A stretch of 64,000 bases of DNA from NCBI GenBank assembly GCA_003956705.1, contig QZCP01000323.1:209704-273703 (forward strand). Reading direction: 5' to 3'. The DNA comes from Brevipalpus yothersi (lineage: Eukaryota > Arthropoda > Arachnida > Trombidiformes > Tenuipalpidae). The position numbers and the translations under genes were made by a program. The notes under the pieces were generated by a model. The model made no database searches and was not told where the DNA came from. It saw only the letters and a list, made by a program, of their open reading frames with translations. The stretch's first letter is position 1. Each line of letters begins with the position of its first letter. Below are positions 36,415 to 49,676 of the stretch, in pieces.

Positions 36415-39400
36415 CCTCTCAAGTCGTGTGTAAATACATCAACTTCTCTGTGTGCCAATAGCGTTATCATCATGGAACCATTGGAACGTAGCATATGAAG
36501 AGAAGAAAAAGACTCGATTTTCTCTCTCTCTCTCTCTCTTTCTTCATGTTCATGAAGTCATTCAAATAGTGGTTATGCTTAGAATTGACTCGCGACTGTG
36601 AGTTACCTTTTCTATTTTTCTCTTCCTATGAGGCCAGAGAGAGAGAAAGAGGAGAATGAGAATGAATGTGAACACATCGACTTGAGTCAAGTCAATGAGA
36701 AATACGGTAGTGTAAGGTAGAGAAAAATTTTCTAAAGAGAAAAGAAGGACTTGAAGAAAACATGAAAAATGGCAAAAAGAGCCGGTAGATGAGAGAGAGA
36801 GAGAGAAAGTCTATGTGTACTTGTCAATTGAAAAGTCCTCTCTCTTGGCGAAGCAAATCAATAGAAATTGAAAGACTTTCGCCTGATTTCATGAACTCCT
36901 GCTCTGCTTCCTTCCAGTAGCAAGTACAGTATGGTAGTAGTCATAGTGGTGGTAGTTGTAGTAGTATTTCAAGCCAAACTCTCTCATTCAACAGCTTCGA
37001 AAAATGTCCACCTTTTTTCATTGTCACTCACTCTTCAAACCTCATTCACTTTGCTGCCTCCAAGGTTCCAGCATCTTTTCTAAATTCTCTCTCTATTGAA
37101 ATCTCATAGCGACTTCCACTTGGCTACTTCACTTTTCTCTCTCTTCTCTCTCTTTCTCCAACTTCTTCAACTTCAACTACGTTGAGCATCCACAAAAACA
37201 CTATTCAAACTTTCTCATGTTCATCTTGGTCCAAGTCATTTAGTCGCTTTGCTTTGGACAAAAATTTTGTAAGAAACCATACACATACACACATATGTAT
37301 ATTCTGAATAAGTTCAATAGAAAAGAGAGACTGAATCATGAATAGAATTGAAACCCGATTATGATGAGAACCTTTCGGAAGGGAAGTGTATATACACCGC
37401 TGGATGGAACGCGTGTATTGAGTGTAGTTTCTATGGTCTAAATGAAGAGAGAGGATTTTGCCTATCGAATGGCTAAGAAAAGTGAGGTGGAAAGAAAAGA
37501 AGAATAAGAGAGAGAAGTTAATCGAATCATCACTTTGAATTATCACGTGAAAGAGATGTATATCAATCGATTCCGCTGTAGGTCTTTGGTTATTTTCCTA
37601 AATTTACATCCCATAGACTTTCCCACTTCCGTATTGATATCCTCTCAACTTCCACTTGCTCTCATTCCCTGAGAAAAAGGATATTGGAATCAGATTTCAA
37701 GACTAGACTGTATTCTTAAATGAATGTTTTATTCTCAGATTCAATCTTTACTCTCTTTCTCTCTCTCTCTTTCCATCTCATCAAGGATTATTTCCCCAGA
37801 CTACCATCACTATTACACTTACTGGCATTGATTATTCCTTCTGATGATCTTCCCAATACTGGATACTGGATGTGATTTTAGAGCCAATCTAGCTTATCCT
37901 AGTTAGCCAGTTTTTTTTTCCTGAGGCAATATCACATCCAGTCCCCAAACCCCTTAATCCTTGGAATTTCATGGCTTTTATCATGTTATACAGACAAATG
38001 GAAACATCTCGTTAACTCCTCAATCAACCTCAATCGCGTTGTTTCATCATCATTTCTTTCTCTCTCAATTCTAATTTGAGCTGTATCTGGAAACACCTGA
38101 AATCACTATCAACCTTAATCAATTCAATTTACTTAACTATGAGAAACTGACCTCCTAAGACAAATCTTTTTCCCATTTACTTACTACATGATTGCAGAAA
38201 CTATTGCATATTATTTTCTTTTTTCTAATTTTTAATGATTGAAAAGGAAAAAAGGATCGCAATCTGAGAGCTGATTTTTGAAGATGATATCATTTAGACC
38301 ACAATGAAGTTTACATGTGTGTAATAAGATTCAATCATCAAAACCCATATAATAGGGAACACACAGTATCAAGGAGTAATAGAAGTTGTGTGATTGATGC
38401 AACAATTGAGTAATCCAAATTGATTGTGTTCATTTGAATTTCCGTCTCTATTTTTTCTTCGCCAAGAAAGCAACATACATACCAGCTTCCCATGATCTCA
38501 TCTTTCTGATTCATTTTAACATGTACGACACCATCTTATTGGATATTTATTTATTCGTTCACAATCAAATTTAATTTAATTCAGTTTTTTCTTTTTCAAC
38601 TATCCAATCAATTTACAAGTTTCAAGTACATCTCACATATCTGAGCTGTTCTTCATTTTCTAATAGCTAGCCGAAATTTTCGAAACAGATAGAATATATA
38701 CTTTTTTTCCACATAAATTTCCACACATTTCATGACAGTTACCTTTTTGCACGATTCGCTTGTCATTTACTTATATAGTTTATCCAAGAAGATACACAGT
38801 CTTCAGTAAAAAGCGGGAAAATTTTGTTTTTCTTATATATATAAAGTATCACACACAACCAAATTCACTTTACTATTTTTCCTCTTCTTCTTCTTCATCA
38901 TCATCTTCTCCATCTCTGTGCGCTTCCTTATTGCCACTTGTAAGGAATCTTTTTCTTCCTCCATCTTCTATTTCTCATTTCATCTTATCTTGGAGAACGA
39001 GATGACCGAACAAGAAGAAGATGCTGTATTTCATTCTGATGGACCTTATCTTCCATGCAAAAGTTTTTCTCATTTCCTACTCTTCTCTCTCTCACACACA
39101 CAGACAGACATGCATGAAGATCACCTTTTTTCCCATCAATAAGATAAGGAAAGTGAGAGATGAAAAGCATCCAATTTGCGTTCAAGATTGCGAAATAAAA
39201 ATTGTGTTTCCAATCTTTTTGCCAGGGTTAAAGGCTAAAGAGTGAAACTTGACAAAATTTGAAAACCAGTCGATGATAAAACACCATCAATTTCAATACC
39301 TCAATTTGAATATTAATCTTTGATCTCATTTGATGATAAAACAATCTAATTTTTTTTGTATATTTTTTTTCTCTCTCTCAATTTCAAATAGCTTCAGAAT

Positions 39401-39533
39401 AGACAACACTGATCACATAATCGATGTCAATCGGGGTAATAATCCGTTCGAATATGATCAAGTGAACATTATATGTCCAACATATTCTGAAGGAACCAAG
39501 GAGGAAGATACGGAAACATACATTATTTATAAT
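32871..39533 (+). CDS. Ephrin: Ephrin, first two coding exons; gene continues beyond the window
   Basis: Cell-surface ligand of Eph receptor tyrosine kinases, used in axon guidance and tissue boundaries. Exon 1 is 32871-32983 and exon 2 is 39392-39533, separated by a 6408-bp GT-AG intron. Joined in phase 2 they give 85 residues. Residues 1-20 are a hydrophobic signal peptide (LLVFVHILPLLMCCCVV). The start of the receptor-binding domain follows: VYWNSSNPIFRIDNTDHIID, VNRGNNPFEYDQVNIICPTYSEG, and TETYIIYN at the exon end. YWNSSNP is a general ephrin motif, and FRIDNTDHI with DVNRGN is characteristic of arthropod ephrins. Exon 2 ends with a perfect GTAAGT donor, so the gene goes on. The expected next exon (Cys-rich strand, FTP..GLEF.PG..YYFIST) is not found up to position 64000. 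Whether it is GPI-anchored or transmembrane cannot be told. Confidence 0.88.
34897..34937. repeat. (GA)n microsatellite in ephrin intron 1
   Basis: About 41 bp of GA on the + strand. Confidence 0.9.
36380..36411. repeat. (CT)n microsatellite in ephrin intron 1
   Basis: About 32 bp of pure CT on the + strand. Confidence 0.9.
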
Positions 39534-40850
39534 GTAAGTATTGTTGAGAAAATGTTTTACTTATATTTGCATTTATTATCATTTTGTCCCTTGTGTGTGA
39601 ATGATAATGATTATAGTCACTCAATTTGAAATCAAACACTTTGAAAGCAATTTATATCCTCCTTAAACGTGTTCATGTTAAATTTTGAATTGAATTCCAA
39701 TTCCAATAGTGTTTATCAACTATTATTCCATTGAAATGCTTGATATGTGTGTCTGTGTGAAGGAAATCCTTCTTTTTGTCATGGAAAATTATTTTGAGAA
39801 TGTTTCTCTCTCTTCACACTTTACACTAGAAAGAAAAAATCAATCCACCCAATCAGTTTCACATCAAATGGAATATATGTAGAATAAACGTTAAACATAC
39901 CCCTATTGAAACGGTATCAGGTATACACATATTCTCTTGTTGAGCCAATTTTTGTTGTCAGATAAAAGTTGAAAAATTTACAGCCTCTGTTGGAAATATT
40001 CTCTTCTCTTTTTCAAGTATTAAGCTGAAAGGCTTATTTTTGTATCTTTCTCTCTCTCTTACTCTTGAACGTGAAGTGTGCAAGAAGTATTTTATATATG
40101 TGTATATATAAATATTCCCTCTTCTCTCGAACTCAAATCTTCTATCCAAAAATAATACTTCACATCAACATTTCAATTGAAATTGAAATTCATGTTCCTA
40201 AAGTAAGAGGAAACGAGAATAACGTTGGTATGTGAGTTCTTGTTAGCCACACTTGTATTTGAATTCTTGATTTTATTCCTCTCTCTCTATTTCCAATGGT
40301 ATAGCTATTTGAATAAGTGACTCTGTAGATCAAGTGAATTCTGACAAGCAAACTATTCCAATAGTTTTCACTCTACATCATGATTGAAAAGCTCACTCAC
40401 AGGGAACACATATCGACTGTGAGTGTTTGTTCCTCTATACTTTCTCTCTCTCTCTCTCTCTCTTCCTTCTTTGCATATTCGGCAATTTTAATTCCGAATC
40501 AGCATAATAGTAGTTGTCCTCTTTTCCATTTCTCTTTCTCTTTTCCTTTCTCCACTCAATGGTCAACAAAACAATAATCATAGTAATACTGTACTAGTAC
40601 CACTGGCAAATCATTATATTCTCTTCTCATATTTCTCTTTCCTATCTCTCTCTTCCTCTCAACCCCTTTAACATTCTCATTTTCTCATCAAGCCTTTTAA
40701 CCTTTACACTGGCCCATACACATTTTAGTAGTAGCAGTATACATCACATTGATCCATACCAATTTGCTCATATCGCTGTATATTATGTTAAACAAATATA
40801 TACTGATAAAAATTTGAAAAACAATCAATATATCTCACATAGTCCAAGTG

Positions 40851-40852
<2 letters not shown>

Positions 40853-40890
<38 letters not shown>
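40853..40890. repeat. (CT)n microsatellite
   Basis: About 38 bp of pure CT on the + strand. Confidence 0.9.
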
Positions 40891-40893
<3 letters not shown>

Positions 40894-43528
40894 TATGTCA
40901 TCATTAGCCTGGCCACTTTTCATTCATGTTGTGAGGAAAACAAAATAAATGGTAAAAGGGTTGATAAAAATAGCCTTTTAATAGATAATTTTTCTCATCT
41001 TACCATATTTTCTGCGTCTCTTTCTCTCTTTCCCATGATGATGATGAAACGAAAATAATAATGATAATACTTGTAATAAATGAGAATATCTTCGAGGCAC
41101 TTTATGCCTAGATTCTTTGGCCCAGCCGTTTACTTTTACTCGTTTCTCTCATCTTTTCGAACATTTTTGTTCATTCTCGGAAGGGTTAATATTCTCATAC
41201 TACCCATATATGCTCTCTTCCCCCCCATCGAAGAACAAACAAAATGATATGGAAAAGAATACCCAAGAATTTTGGTGAATATAATAATAAAAATCATTAT
41301 AATAATAATTAGACAATAGCAATTAAGCAAAACCAATCAACAGTAAAGCAACGAAAGCAAATGAAGAAAAACTTTTTTCTCTTCTTCCATCCATTCATCT
41401 TCCATCGGATCACATTTCATTCCATTTCTCTCTGGAACATCGATTACTGAAGCTGAAGGAGAGAAGAAAAATTATTCTCTGAACTTCGTTCTCTCTCTTT
41501 CTCTCTCATGATCTGTGTCATCATCATTTCAACCGTAAATCATCTGTTTCATCTCTTGTAAGAAAGTTCTCGCACTTTTTGGGTAAAAAAAACGGAACCC
41601 CCGAAAGAGAGAGAGAGAGCAAGAAAAAGTGATATACTTGGAAAGATATTCTGTGATTAAAAAGATGAGGATGAACATGATCCTCTCTTCCTCTCCTCAT
41701 CCCAAGTGTCCACTCTCTTAATCATCATCCGGATACAAGATAGAACATAACTCAGGCCACAAGTGAGAAGGAAAAGTTCAAGTCGCCTCTCTTCAAAGCA
41801 GATAGAAAGAGAGAGAGATAGATAAAGACTGAAATATCTGTACAATCAAAGATCTTAGAACGTTCTACCCAATCTTTAGCATGATGATGATTGCTTACTT
41901 GCTTACTTGTTTTTCTGAACGAGTTGAGGCCTAAGTATAAATTTGTGTCCCAACTTAACTTTACACTGATGCACTTTACTGATTTCTGCCACTGATATCC
42001 GCCCTCCAGCAAGTGAGAGAAGAAGAAATTTAATTTCAAATTTTGTCCGAATCAAATCAGTGTAACGATGATAGAACATAAGTGTAATTCAGAAAATGGT
42101 ATTCGAAACTGTTCTTGCTGACGCAATTTCATCATCCATCTGATTCATTGAGCAAAAGATTCCTTCTATTCTCACAACTTTGTATGTTCCATATATATTC
42201 AAGGGCCTGGAGAATGTATCTTCTCTCTCTTTCTCAAGATTAACCAGCATCATGATACGCTGATTATAATCCACTAAATACAAACCCACAGGATAAAATA
42301 AGGAAACACAAATATCACCTTCCTGTTTCGCAATCGTTTCAATCAGTGTGTATCTCTATCTCTCTCTTTCTACATGATATTTCAACTTAAAATCATTCAT
42401 CGTGATCACCATTCCTTTCCTCACCAAATGTCCAGCCAAATTTTCGCCCGTTCGTCATTATGTCATCATCTGTTTATGTCCCAACTAGGCAACCATCGTC
42501 TGGTGTGCCGTAACGGTATACACATACGCCACATACCTTTTTCACACATTCATTAAGGGCACAACTGTGTGTATGTGTATATATATCATTGATGATCAGT
42601 TGAGTTGAATATATATCTTGACTCAAACAGTAATTGACCTAATAGTCGTCCTGTTTAGCCATTCCAACTCTGTGGTTGGCATCCAACAGATTTTACCGAG
42701 AACATGGACCCAATATCAATTCATCCCCTTTCCCTCTCATCAAAGGCTCTCGGGAACTGTAAAACATTACCATGATTCATTAGAGAAGAGGTATTCTGCT
42801 CTCCATCTCTCCCTTTTGGGGTTAAAGAATTTAATTACCATCAAAATAAGTGTGCGCTTCTCTCTTTTCCGATCATCTCTTTTTTTAATCTGATTCGTAA
42901 CTGTGAATGATCTACAGCCACCAACACCATCAGCTATATGAATGCTCGCCTCAAGCTTCATTCACCCAAACGCTTACTATTACTACTACTATCACTTATT
43001 CAACTATTATAACTTGGGAATGTTGATTCTCATTTTTTTCTTTTCTCATGGATTCTCACCTTCATCTTCATCTCTTCCAATTCTCTCTCTCTCTCAACTT
43101 TGGATATTCATTTATCCTGAACTTTTGACTGGAGCCGTTCAACCCAACGCCTTTGGGCATTATCTCTCTCTCTCTAACCTTATGGCGGTGGTTTCTCTTC
43201 ATGGCCTCCTCTCTTTCTTTCTCTCTCTCTCTTTCAATGGCCCCCAAATTTATTGACGAACAGTGTTTAAATATCACGCCGCAAAAAGAGTGTTTTTGAT
43301 AAATAGCTGTTGTGTATGGATCCAAGAGGCAAGTGAGAATCATCACAATTTGATCTCTTCAAATCAAGCTTCATGGGTCTCTCCTCTTAAAACGAAGATG
43401 AGATGTACAGCATCCGATACACATATAACACGTAAAGCGCTTGTGTGTGATGTACATGTTATTAACCAGAACGAGAATATAATCGAAAGATGGACAAAAA
43501 TGTGTGATAAGATGGATCCTCATTTTAA

Positions 43529-43553
43529 ATGGATGGATGGATGGATGGATGAT
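43529..43553. repeat. (GGAT)n microsatellite
   Basis: Five to six GGAT units, a repeat class not common elsewhere in this window. Confidence 0.85.
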
Positions 43554-44190
43554 GGAGCATGTTGTCTGTATCTGTGTTTGTATGGTAAAAAGCGATCACT
43601 GATAAGTCAAGCGGTTCAAATGAAAATCATGGAATAGCCTCCTCTTCACCCTTCAGCATTTGGATTTCATTCCTTTTATACTTTACACAAGAAGAAGGGA
43701 GAGAGACAGACATGGTGATGCTTAAAATGATTGCCTTCTATCATTGAATGATAAATGCTGGAATAGAGAAAATCTCTGCCTTTTCCTTTCTCATCCTCCA
43801 TACAACATCCTCTTTCATCCTCATCTTCTTGTCGCCCTCATTTTTCTTTAGTTTCTTCTTTTTCATCTTCTTCTTACTGTTCTTATTCTTTCTCTTTCAA
43901 TATACAATGATGCATGCTAAACGATTTCCTCTTCACATTCAATGTTTCGCATTAGATGCTAATTAATTGTCAGATTTAATTAGCAAATTGAATGTCTCAC
44001 AATTTGATTTATCTTACATTTTATCCCATAGAGTTTAGATTTTCTCTTTCTCTCTTCCTACTCACTCACTCAACTGTTCCAATTTTCATCGTTTATCTTA
44101 CTCATTCTCATCTTTTCACTCTTTAGTTTTCATCCTCTATCTCTCTCCCTCTCTATCCCATCATTCTCTTTATTCCTCCCTTTCCTCTAA

Positions 44191-44193
<3 letters not shown>

Positions 44194-44231
<38 letters not shown>

Positions 44232-45021
44232 NNNNNNNNNNNNNNNNNNNNNNNNNNNNNNNNNNNNNNNNNNNNNNNNNNNNNNNNNNNNNNNNNNNNN
44301 NNNNNNNNNNNNNNNNNNNNNNNNNNNNNNNNNNNNNNNNNNNNNNNNNNNNNNNNNNNNNNNNNNNNNNNNNNNNNNNNNNNNNNNNNNNNNNNNNNNN
44401 NNNNNNNNNNNNNNNNNNNNNNNNNNNNNNNNNNNNNNNNNNNNNNNNNNNNNNNNNNNNNNNNNNNNNNNNNNNNNNNNNNNNNNNNNNNNNNNNNNNN
44501 NNNNNNNNNNNNNNNNNNNNNNNNNNNNNNNNNNNNNNNNNNNNNNNNNNNNNNNNNNNNNNNNNNNNNNNNNNNNNNNNNNNNNNNNNNNNNNNNNNNN
44601 NNNNNNNNNNNNNNNNNNNNNNNNNNNNNNNNNNNNNNNNNNNNNNNNNNNNNNNNNNNNNNNNNNNNNNNNNNNNNNNNNNNNNNNNNNNNNNNNNNNN
44701 NNNNNNNNNNNNNNNNNNNNNNNNNNNNNNNNNNNNNNNNNNNNNNNNNNNNNNNNNNNNNNNNNNNNNNNNNNNNNNNNNNNNNNNNNNNNNNNNNNNN
44801 NNNNNNNNNNNNNNNNNNNNNNNNNNNNNNNNNNNNNNNNNNNNNNNNNNNNNNNNNNNNNNNNNNNNNNNNNNNNNNNNNNNNNNNNNNNNNNNNNNNN
44901 NNNNNNNNNNNNNNNNNNNNNNNNNNNNNNNNNNNNNNNNNNNNNNNNNNNNNNNNNNNNNNNNNNNNNNNNNNNNNNNNNNNNNNNNNNNNNNNNNNNN
45001 NNNNNNNNNNNNNNNNNNNNN

Positions 45022-45098
<77 letters not shown>
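44194..45098. repeat. (CT)n array spanning a 790-N assembly gap
   Basis: CT runs of 38 bp and 77 bp flank N bases at 44232-45021. As with the smaller gap, the flanks are the same dinucleotide in the same orientation, so the missing sequence is probably mostly more CT. The gap length may be estimated from read pairs and should not be trusted. Confidence 0.95.
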
Positions 45099-45101
<3 letters not shown>

Positions 45102-48033
45102 ATCTGCTATTTCCAATCTTTTCCATCCTCGTTGATCCTAACAACAACATGCCATAGTCCATTGAAATTGAATCGGATTAAGAACTATGAATAAGCGATT
45201 TGTTCTCTTTTCTCTCTCTCCAGTTTATCTTCATCCTTACACACTAATTTTACTGTCTCTCTCCAGCATCCACTCTCCTCTTACCACCCACTCGACCATT
45301 CATCAATCCTTTTTACTATTCCTCCTCTCTGTGGCACTCATCCTGAAAGAGGGAGAGGGAAAGAAATAGGCAACCAATGGCCTCACAAACATGCTTCTAC
45401 ATTGTTCTAAAAGCTATTGTCGAATATTATCCAACCAGTTCGACCCATTAATCGAATGGCCAAGGCACATACACACATTCACACAAATATTTCTTGATAC
45501 ACAGTTGAAAGACAGAGAAAAGTGCACACATAGATTGGGAGGCTGAAATGTGAGCACGATAATCGCTTCATTATTTGGTGGTTCAATTCTCTCTCTGTCT
45601 CTCTCTTCCTCCTCCAATCTAACCCCTGCCATCTTTCATTGTTCTCCATCTATCTCAACATCACCCACATTGGTCGACTTACTAGATTGGGCTGACACGA
45701 GATGCTGAACCCTTTTCTCCATCATCATCTTCTTCCTCATCATCTTCTACTACTCCTCTTTCCACATCATCTCCAGTGTCCGCATCCTCTGATTTTTCCT
45801 TTGTTTAGATCACGAATTTCCTCTCTCTTTCTCTCTCATCTATCGTATCTAATTCTTTCTTCGTGCCTCTCCATACTGATCATCACTGTCTTCCACATCA
45901 TATGAGAAAGAGAGAGAGAGACACACACAGAGTGAGAGATGCTCTGGTGAATCGGTTACATCGATGAGTGCGAGGTAAGAGCAAAGCAGAGGATTCCTCA
46001 TGATGAGATAGAGAGGAGGATGGATGATGCACGCTATGGTCATCATATACAGTTTTCACTTTCCACTGTCTCTTCCTCTCATCTCTCTCACTCTTCTGCT
46101 GATGATTCTCATTTCTTCCATCATTTTTGAATCTTCCAACTTCCACTTTAGTGGGAGCATCTCTCTTGCTCTTCAGCTTTAGATATTGGAATACAGTATG
46201 GGAAAGTCTAGAAGAAAAGTCTCTCTTGCCTAGAAAAATGATAAGTTGGATAGATAGAGAACATTGGCTTGCTTCTTTTGTGATGATGACATGTCATCTT
46301 CATCCCATATCTTTCTCTTTCTCTCTCCTCTTTCAATACCCATTGTAGTTGTATATATACCATGTCGCACTAGCATTTTTTTCCATCCATCTGAGCGAAG
46401 TAATCCGATTCATGGAAGCTGAGCGTTTTCAATTTCTCCTGAATCGCATCACTTTTCCTTACATTTTATTCTCTTTCTCTCTCTTCTTCCGATTCTATCC
46501 GTTTCTTCCCCTACTGAATTAAGCATAATAAGAAGCCAATTGAATAGGGCCGCTTGAATGAAAAGATGAGGATGAAGCTCTCTCTCTCTCTCTTCATAGT
46601 AAGACTTCGCCATCACTTTTTTTGGGAAGAAAAAAAAAGATTGCAAACTTTCTTCATTTCACTTTCTTAGATCTTTTTCTACTTTTTTTTCTTTCTCTCT
46701 CTCTCTCCTTATTCTTCTCATCTTTTTTCTTCTATTCAATAAGTACACCAATAACCACCATCATATTGGGCATCGATTTTTGTTCTGATTTTTTATTTTT
46801 TTCTCACTCTCACCCTCTTCCATTGAATTTGTTTGGGCCAGAGCTTTTCATGTTACTTGAATTTCCATCAATAGCATCAATACCAGCAAGCACATAGACA
46901 TTGCTTGAAGGCGCACGGGAAATTAAAGTTTTCCATCTTATATCTCATCTTCACTCTAACATTGGCCTTGAATTCCTTTTTGGTGGCCATAAATTCCAAG
47001 GGAGAGAGAGAGAGAGAAAGACTAGCATTCACATGAGGATTTCTTTCTGTGGCTCCAGTTAAAGTGGAAAAACTTTTGGCAATACTCAAGAAAAGTGAGA
47101 GAGAAGAACAAAAATTCTTCTTCCTTTTTATTTCACTTGATCTCTCCACTTTTCTTGTATTTTTATGAATCAACTTCCCATCTCACCATTTCTCTTAACT
47201 TTAACTTATCTTTTACTTAAGCATCACTCTCTCTCTTCTTCCCTTGACCATTGTATGGATGTTCAGCCTCCAGAAAAAATCGCCTCTCAGTCTTTGTCTA
47301 ACTTCGTTCTGGGATATTCACTATGACTTCTCTCTTTCTCTGGATTCTTCATCCATATAAGCAACCTTCCCTCTTTCCTTACCAGTCATACTAGAATGCA
47401 AACATACCCATACACTTTTCATTCCATCCCTTTTCAGCCTCCGCATCTTCAATCCTATTGTTCATTCTCTTTCTCTTTCTCTCTCTCTTTTAGCCTGTTT
47501 AATTGCATCCATTAAGCTTTAATTCATTCCTCTTCTCACAGCATCTCTTTGCTTACTTTTCTCTTTCGTTCACTTCTTCTTGCCTCATCATGCTTTCATT
47601 ATCTTACTCACCATAATCATTTTCATGCGAATTTCTCATCTCTGTCCTCAAGGCAGAGATCTTTTTCCTCTTCTTCCTTCATCCTCTTCTTTTTATTCTT
47701 CTTCCATCACCATCTCATACCTCTTACTCTTTACTATGGACCATCTTCTTCTTCTCCTTTTCATTCCACAATATTTTCGTAATATTCACCTTCCATCTCC
47801 TCCTTTCCATCACTTTCTCAATCATTAGCTCCTCCCACCCGTGGAATGATGTTGATGATACAGCATCCATGATGAGAATGGACAAATGAATGAAAAATCA
47901 GTAGGGAAGATGTTGGCCACCCTGATTTTATAATCAAATTTTATTTCATTACTCTCACTCTCTCCTCTCTTTCTTGGTCATTATTATTATTATCATTTAA
48001 GCTTGTGTAAAACTTTCACCTTGAAATTGTGCT

Positions 48034-48055
48034 ATTATATTATTATTATTATTAT
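48034..48055. repeat. (TTA)n microsatellite
   Basis: A short run of TTA/ATT trinucleotides, with a second short run about 50 bp before it. Confidence 0.8.
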
Positions 48056-49121
48056 ATTCATTTAATGATCGGTTGATCTGAATTCTTCAAAGTCCAAAAG
48101 ATGATTACTTCATCATCTGCCTAATCAATATGTATGTAAGAAATAGTCAGAATGCAGATGGTAGATGAGAAATGGGAGTTTCTTGTCCATTCTATGCAAT
48201 CTTGTGTGTAAAGAGATGGAGATAGAAAGATGAAGAGGAGGAATATCAAGCAAGCAACGTGATGAGATGGAAAAAGATGGATTCATCCTCCTTCTCCATG
48301 TTTTGGATTATTTCTTTCCATGATGCATAATTTTTTCTTCCTCTCTCTCTCACACACACACATTTCTGAAGATATTTGATATAATCTGAGTTGTTGATAT
48401 CTTCAACAGCGTTCACCAGTATCCATACGATTCTATGTTCAAGCTATAATCTAACGGAAAAGTACATGTTGTTTTCGATTCTTTAAATGTTTCCCTCTTT
48501 TTCTCTTCTTCCAGCATCTTTCTTGGTTTCATCTTATTCTTACTCCCGCATCTTTCATGTTCTTTCATCTTCATCTCTCTTTCTCTCTTCCTTTCTTTCT
48601 CTCGCTTTCACAATTCATTCTTTTCCGCTTCTTCACATCTCTTTGGGCTATATTCACACAGCCGGAAGAATACATGTATCTGTCTATACACACACATACA
48701 CATTCACCAAAGTGAACATGAATGAAGCATCCGAAACATCCATCGGACTGTTTCTAAAGATTTGATCCATTCTCTTTATTTTCCAAGAAGAAGTATACAC
48801 ATACACACACACACAAATGATAACTACATACTATATCCATTCCTTGATTGCCTCAAGAATCTATGTCATCTTGGCTCATCTCTTTTTTTCATTTTCCTCT
48901 TTTTTTTTCTTTGCTTTTCGCTTTGAAATTAAATCTTGTTTTCCTTTCCTTCCTTTTTTACTTTCTCTCTCTCTCTCTCTCTCCTTTCTTTCTTTCTCTT
49001 CTCAAATACTGTCTCCATAGAAATCATTCCTAATGTTTACACTGATCCTCCATGAGAGATGCTCTCTGATATTAGGTATTCGTATTTCGTGATAGTCAGA
49101 ATGGAAATGAAAAGACATATT

Positions 49122-49676
49122 TCATTCATTCATCCTTATTTGATGTTGGAAATAACTTTCATGCGTGTGTAAAAAGTAGAAAGAAAAACCAATGGGCAAT
49201 GTGGAGTGATGACCTGACTTGCGAAAATTTCTCCCAGATATTCTAGAATTTTGAAAGTTTTCAAGATTTATCAAGAGAAAACTTCTCATGTGACTTAAAT
49301 CCATTGAAAAATTTCCATTTATCCAATCATTAATTATGACCCACAGGTCATGAGATGAGCAGAAGAGGAGGAGATTGATTAGACTGTCTTCTTCTCTTCC
49401 CATGGTAAGAGTCATTCCGGTGGGTAAAAGTGGGTGGTAAAAGGTGTGGAAGGAAGCACAATGGACCGAGAGAGAATACCTCCATTCATTTGATTGTCTG
49501 TATGTCTCACAGTGATTTAAACAATTGTTGCTATTCCTCTCTTCTTCTCTATCTCTCACCAAGTCCAAAATATTCTCATTGCTTATTCTTCTCATGTCTG
49601 CAGAAATAGTCTCCATTAGAATCATAATCAAGGTAATGAAAAAAGTAGAGAGAGAAAGAGAGAAAATCTGGACCAT
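49122..49676 (-). CDS. Unrecognised 184-residue open frame, doubtful gene
   Basis: The longest non-repeat open frame in the right-hand 24 kb, from an ATG at 49676. The first 25 residues are hydrophobic and resemble a signal peptide (FFITLIMILMETISA), although the FSLSLS part comes from a GA/CT patch. The rest is not low-complexity, has five Cys, and matches no family I know. No splice context or promoter is visible. It lies antisense inside the probable ephrin intron. It could be a small secreted-protein gene, a transposon relic or chance, which is helped by the pyrimidine-skewed composition here. Confidence 0.15.
   Translation of the reverse strand: MVQIFSLSLSTFFITLIMILMETISADMRRISNENILDLVRDREEERNSNNCLNHCETYRQSNEWRYSLSVHCASFHTFYHPLLPTGMTLTMGREEDSLINLLLFCSSHDLWVIINDWINGNFSMDLSHMRSFLLINLENFQNSRISGRNFRKSGHHSTLPIGFSFYFLHTHESYFQHQIRMNE

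Larger units (their letters stand above)
32984..39391 (+). other. Ephrin intron 1, repeat-rich, no exon seen
   Basis: This 6.4 kb intron runs from a GTGAGT donor to a CAAATAG acceptor. It holds GA tracts (34897-34937), CT tracts (36267-36287, 36380-36411), GT tracts around 35269-35350, and many mixed GA/CT patches between 34.7 and 37.2 kb. No minus-strand gene is recognisable. Confidence 0.6.

Noticed and set aside
44153..45116. Long open frames of Arg-Glu or Ser-Leu repeats across the N gap
   Set aside because: They are translations of (CT)n/(GA)n arrays and of N bases, not genes. The same applies at 5231-5431, 10066-10392, 16064-16539, 60627-61151 and 63020-63485.
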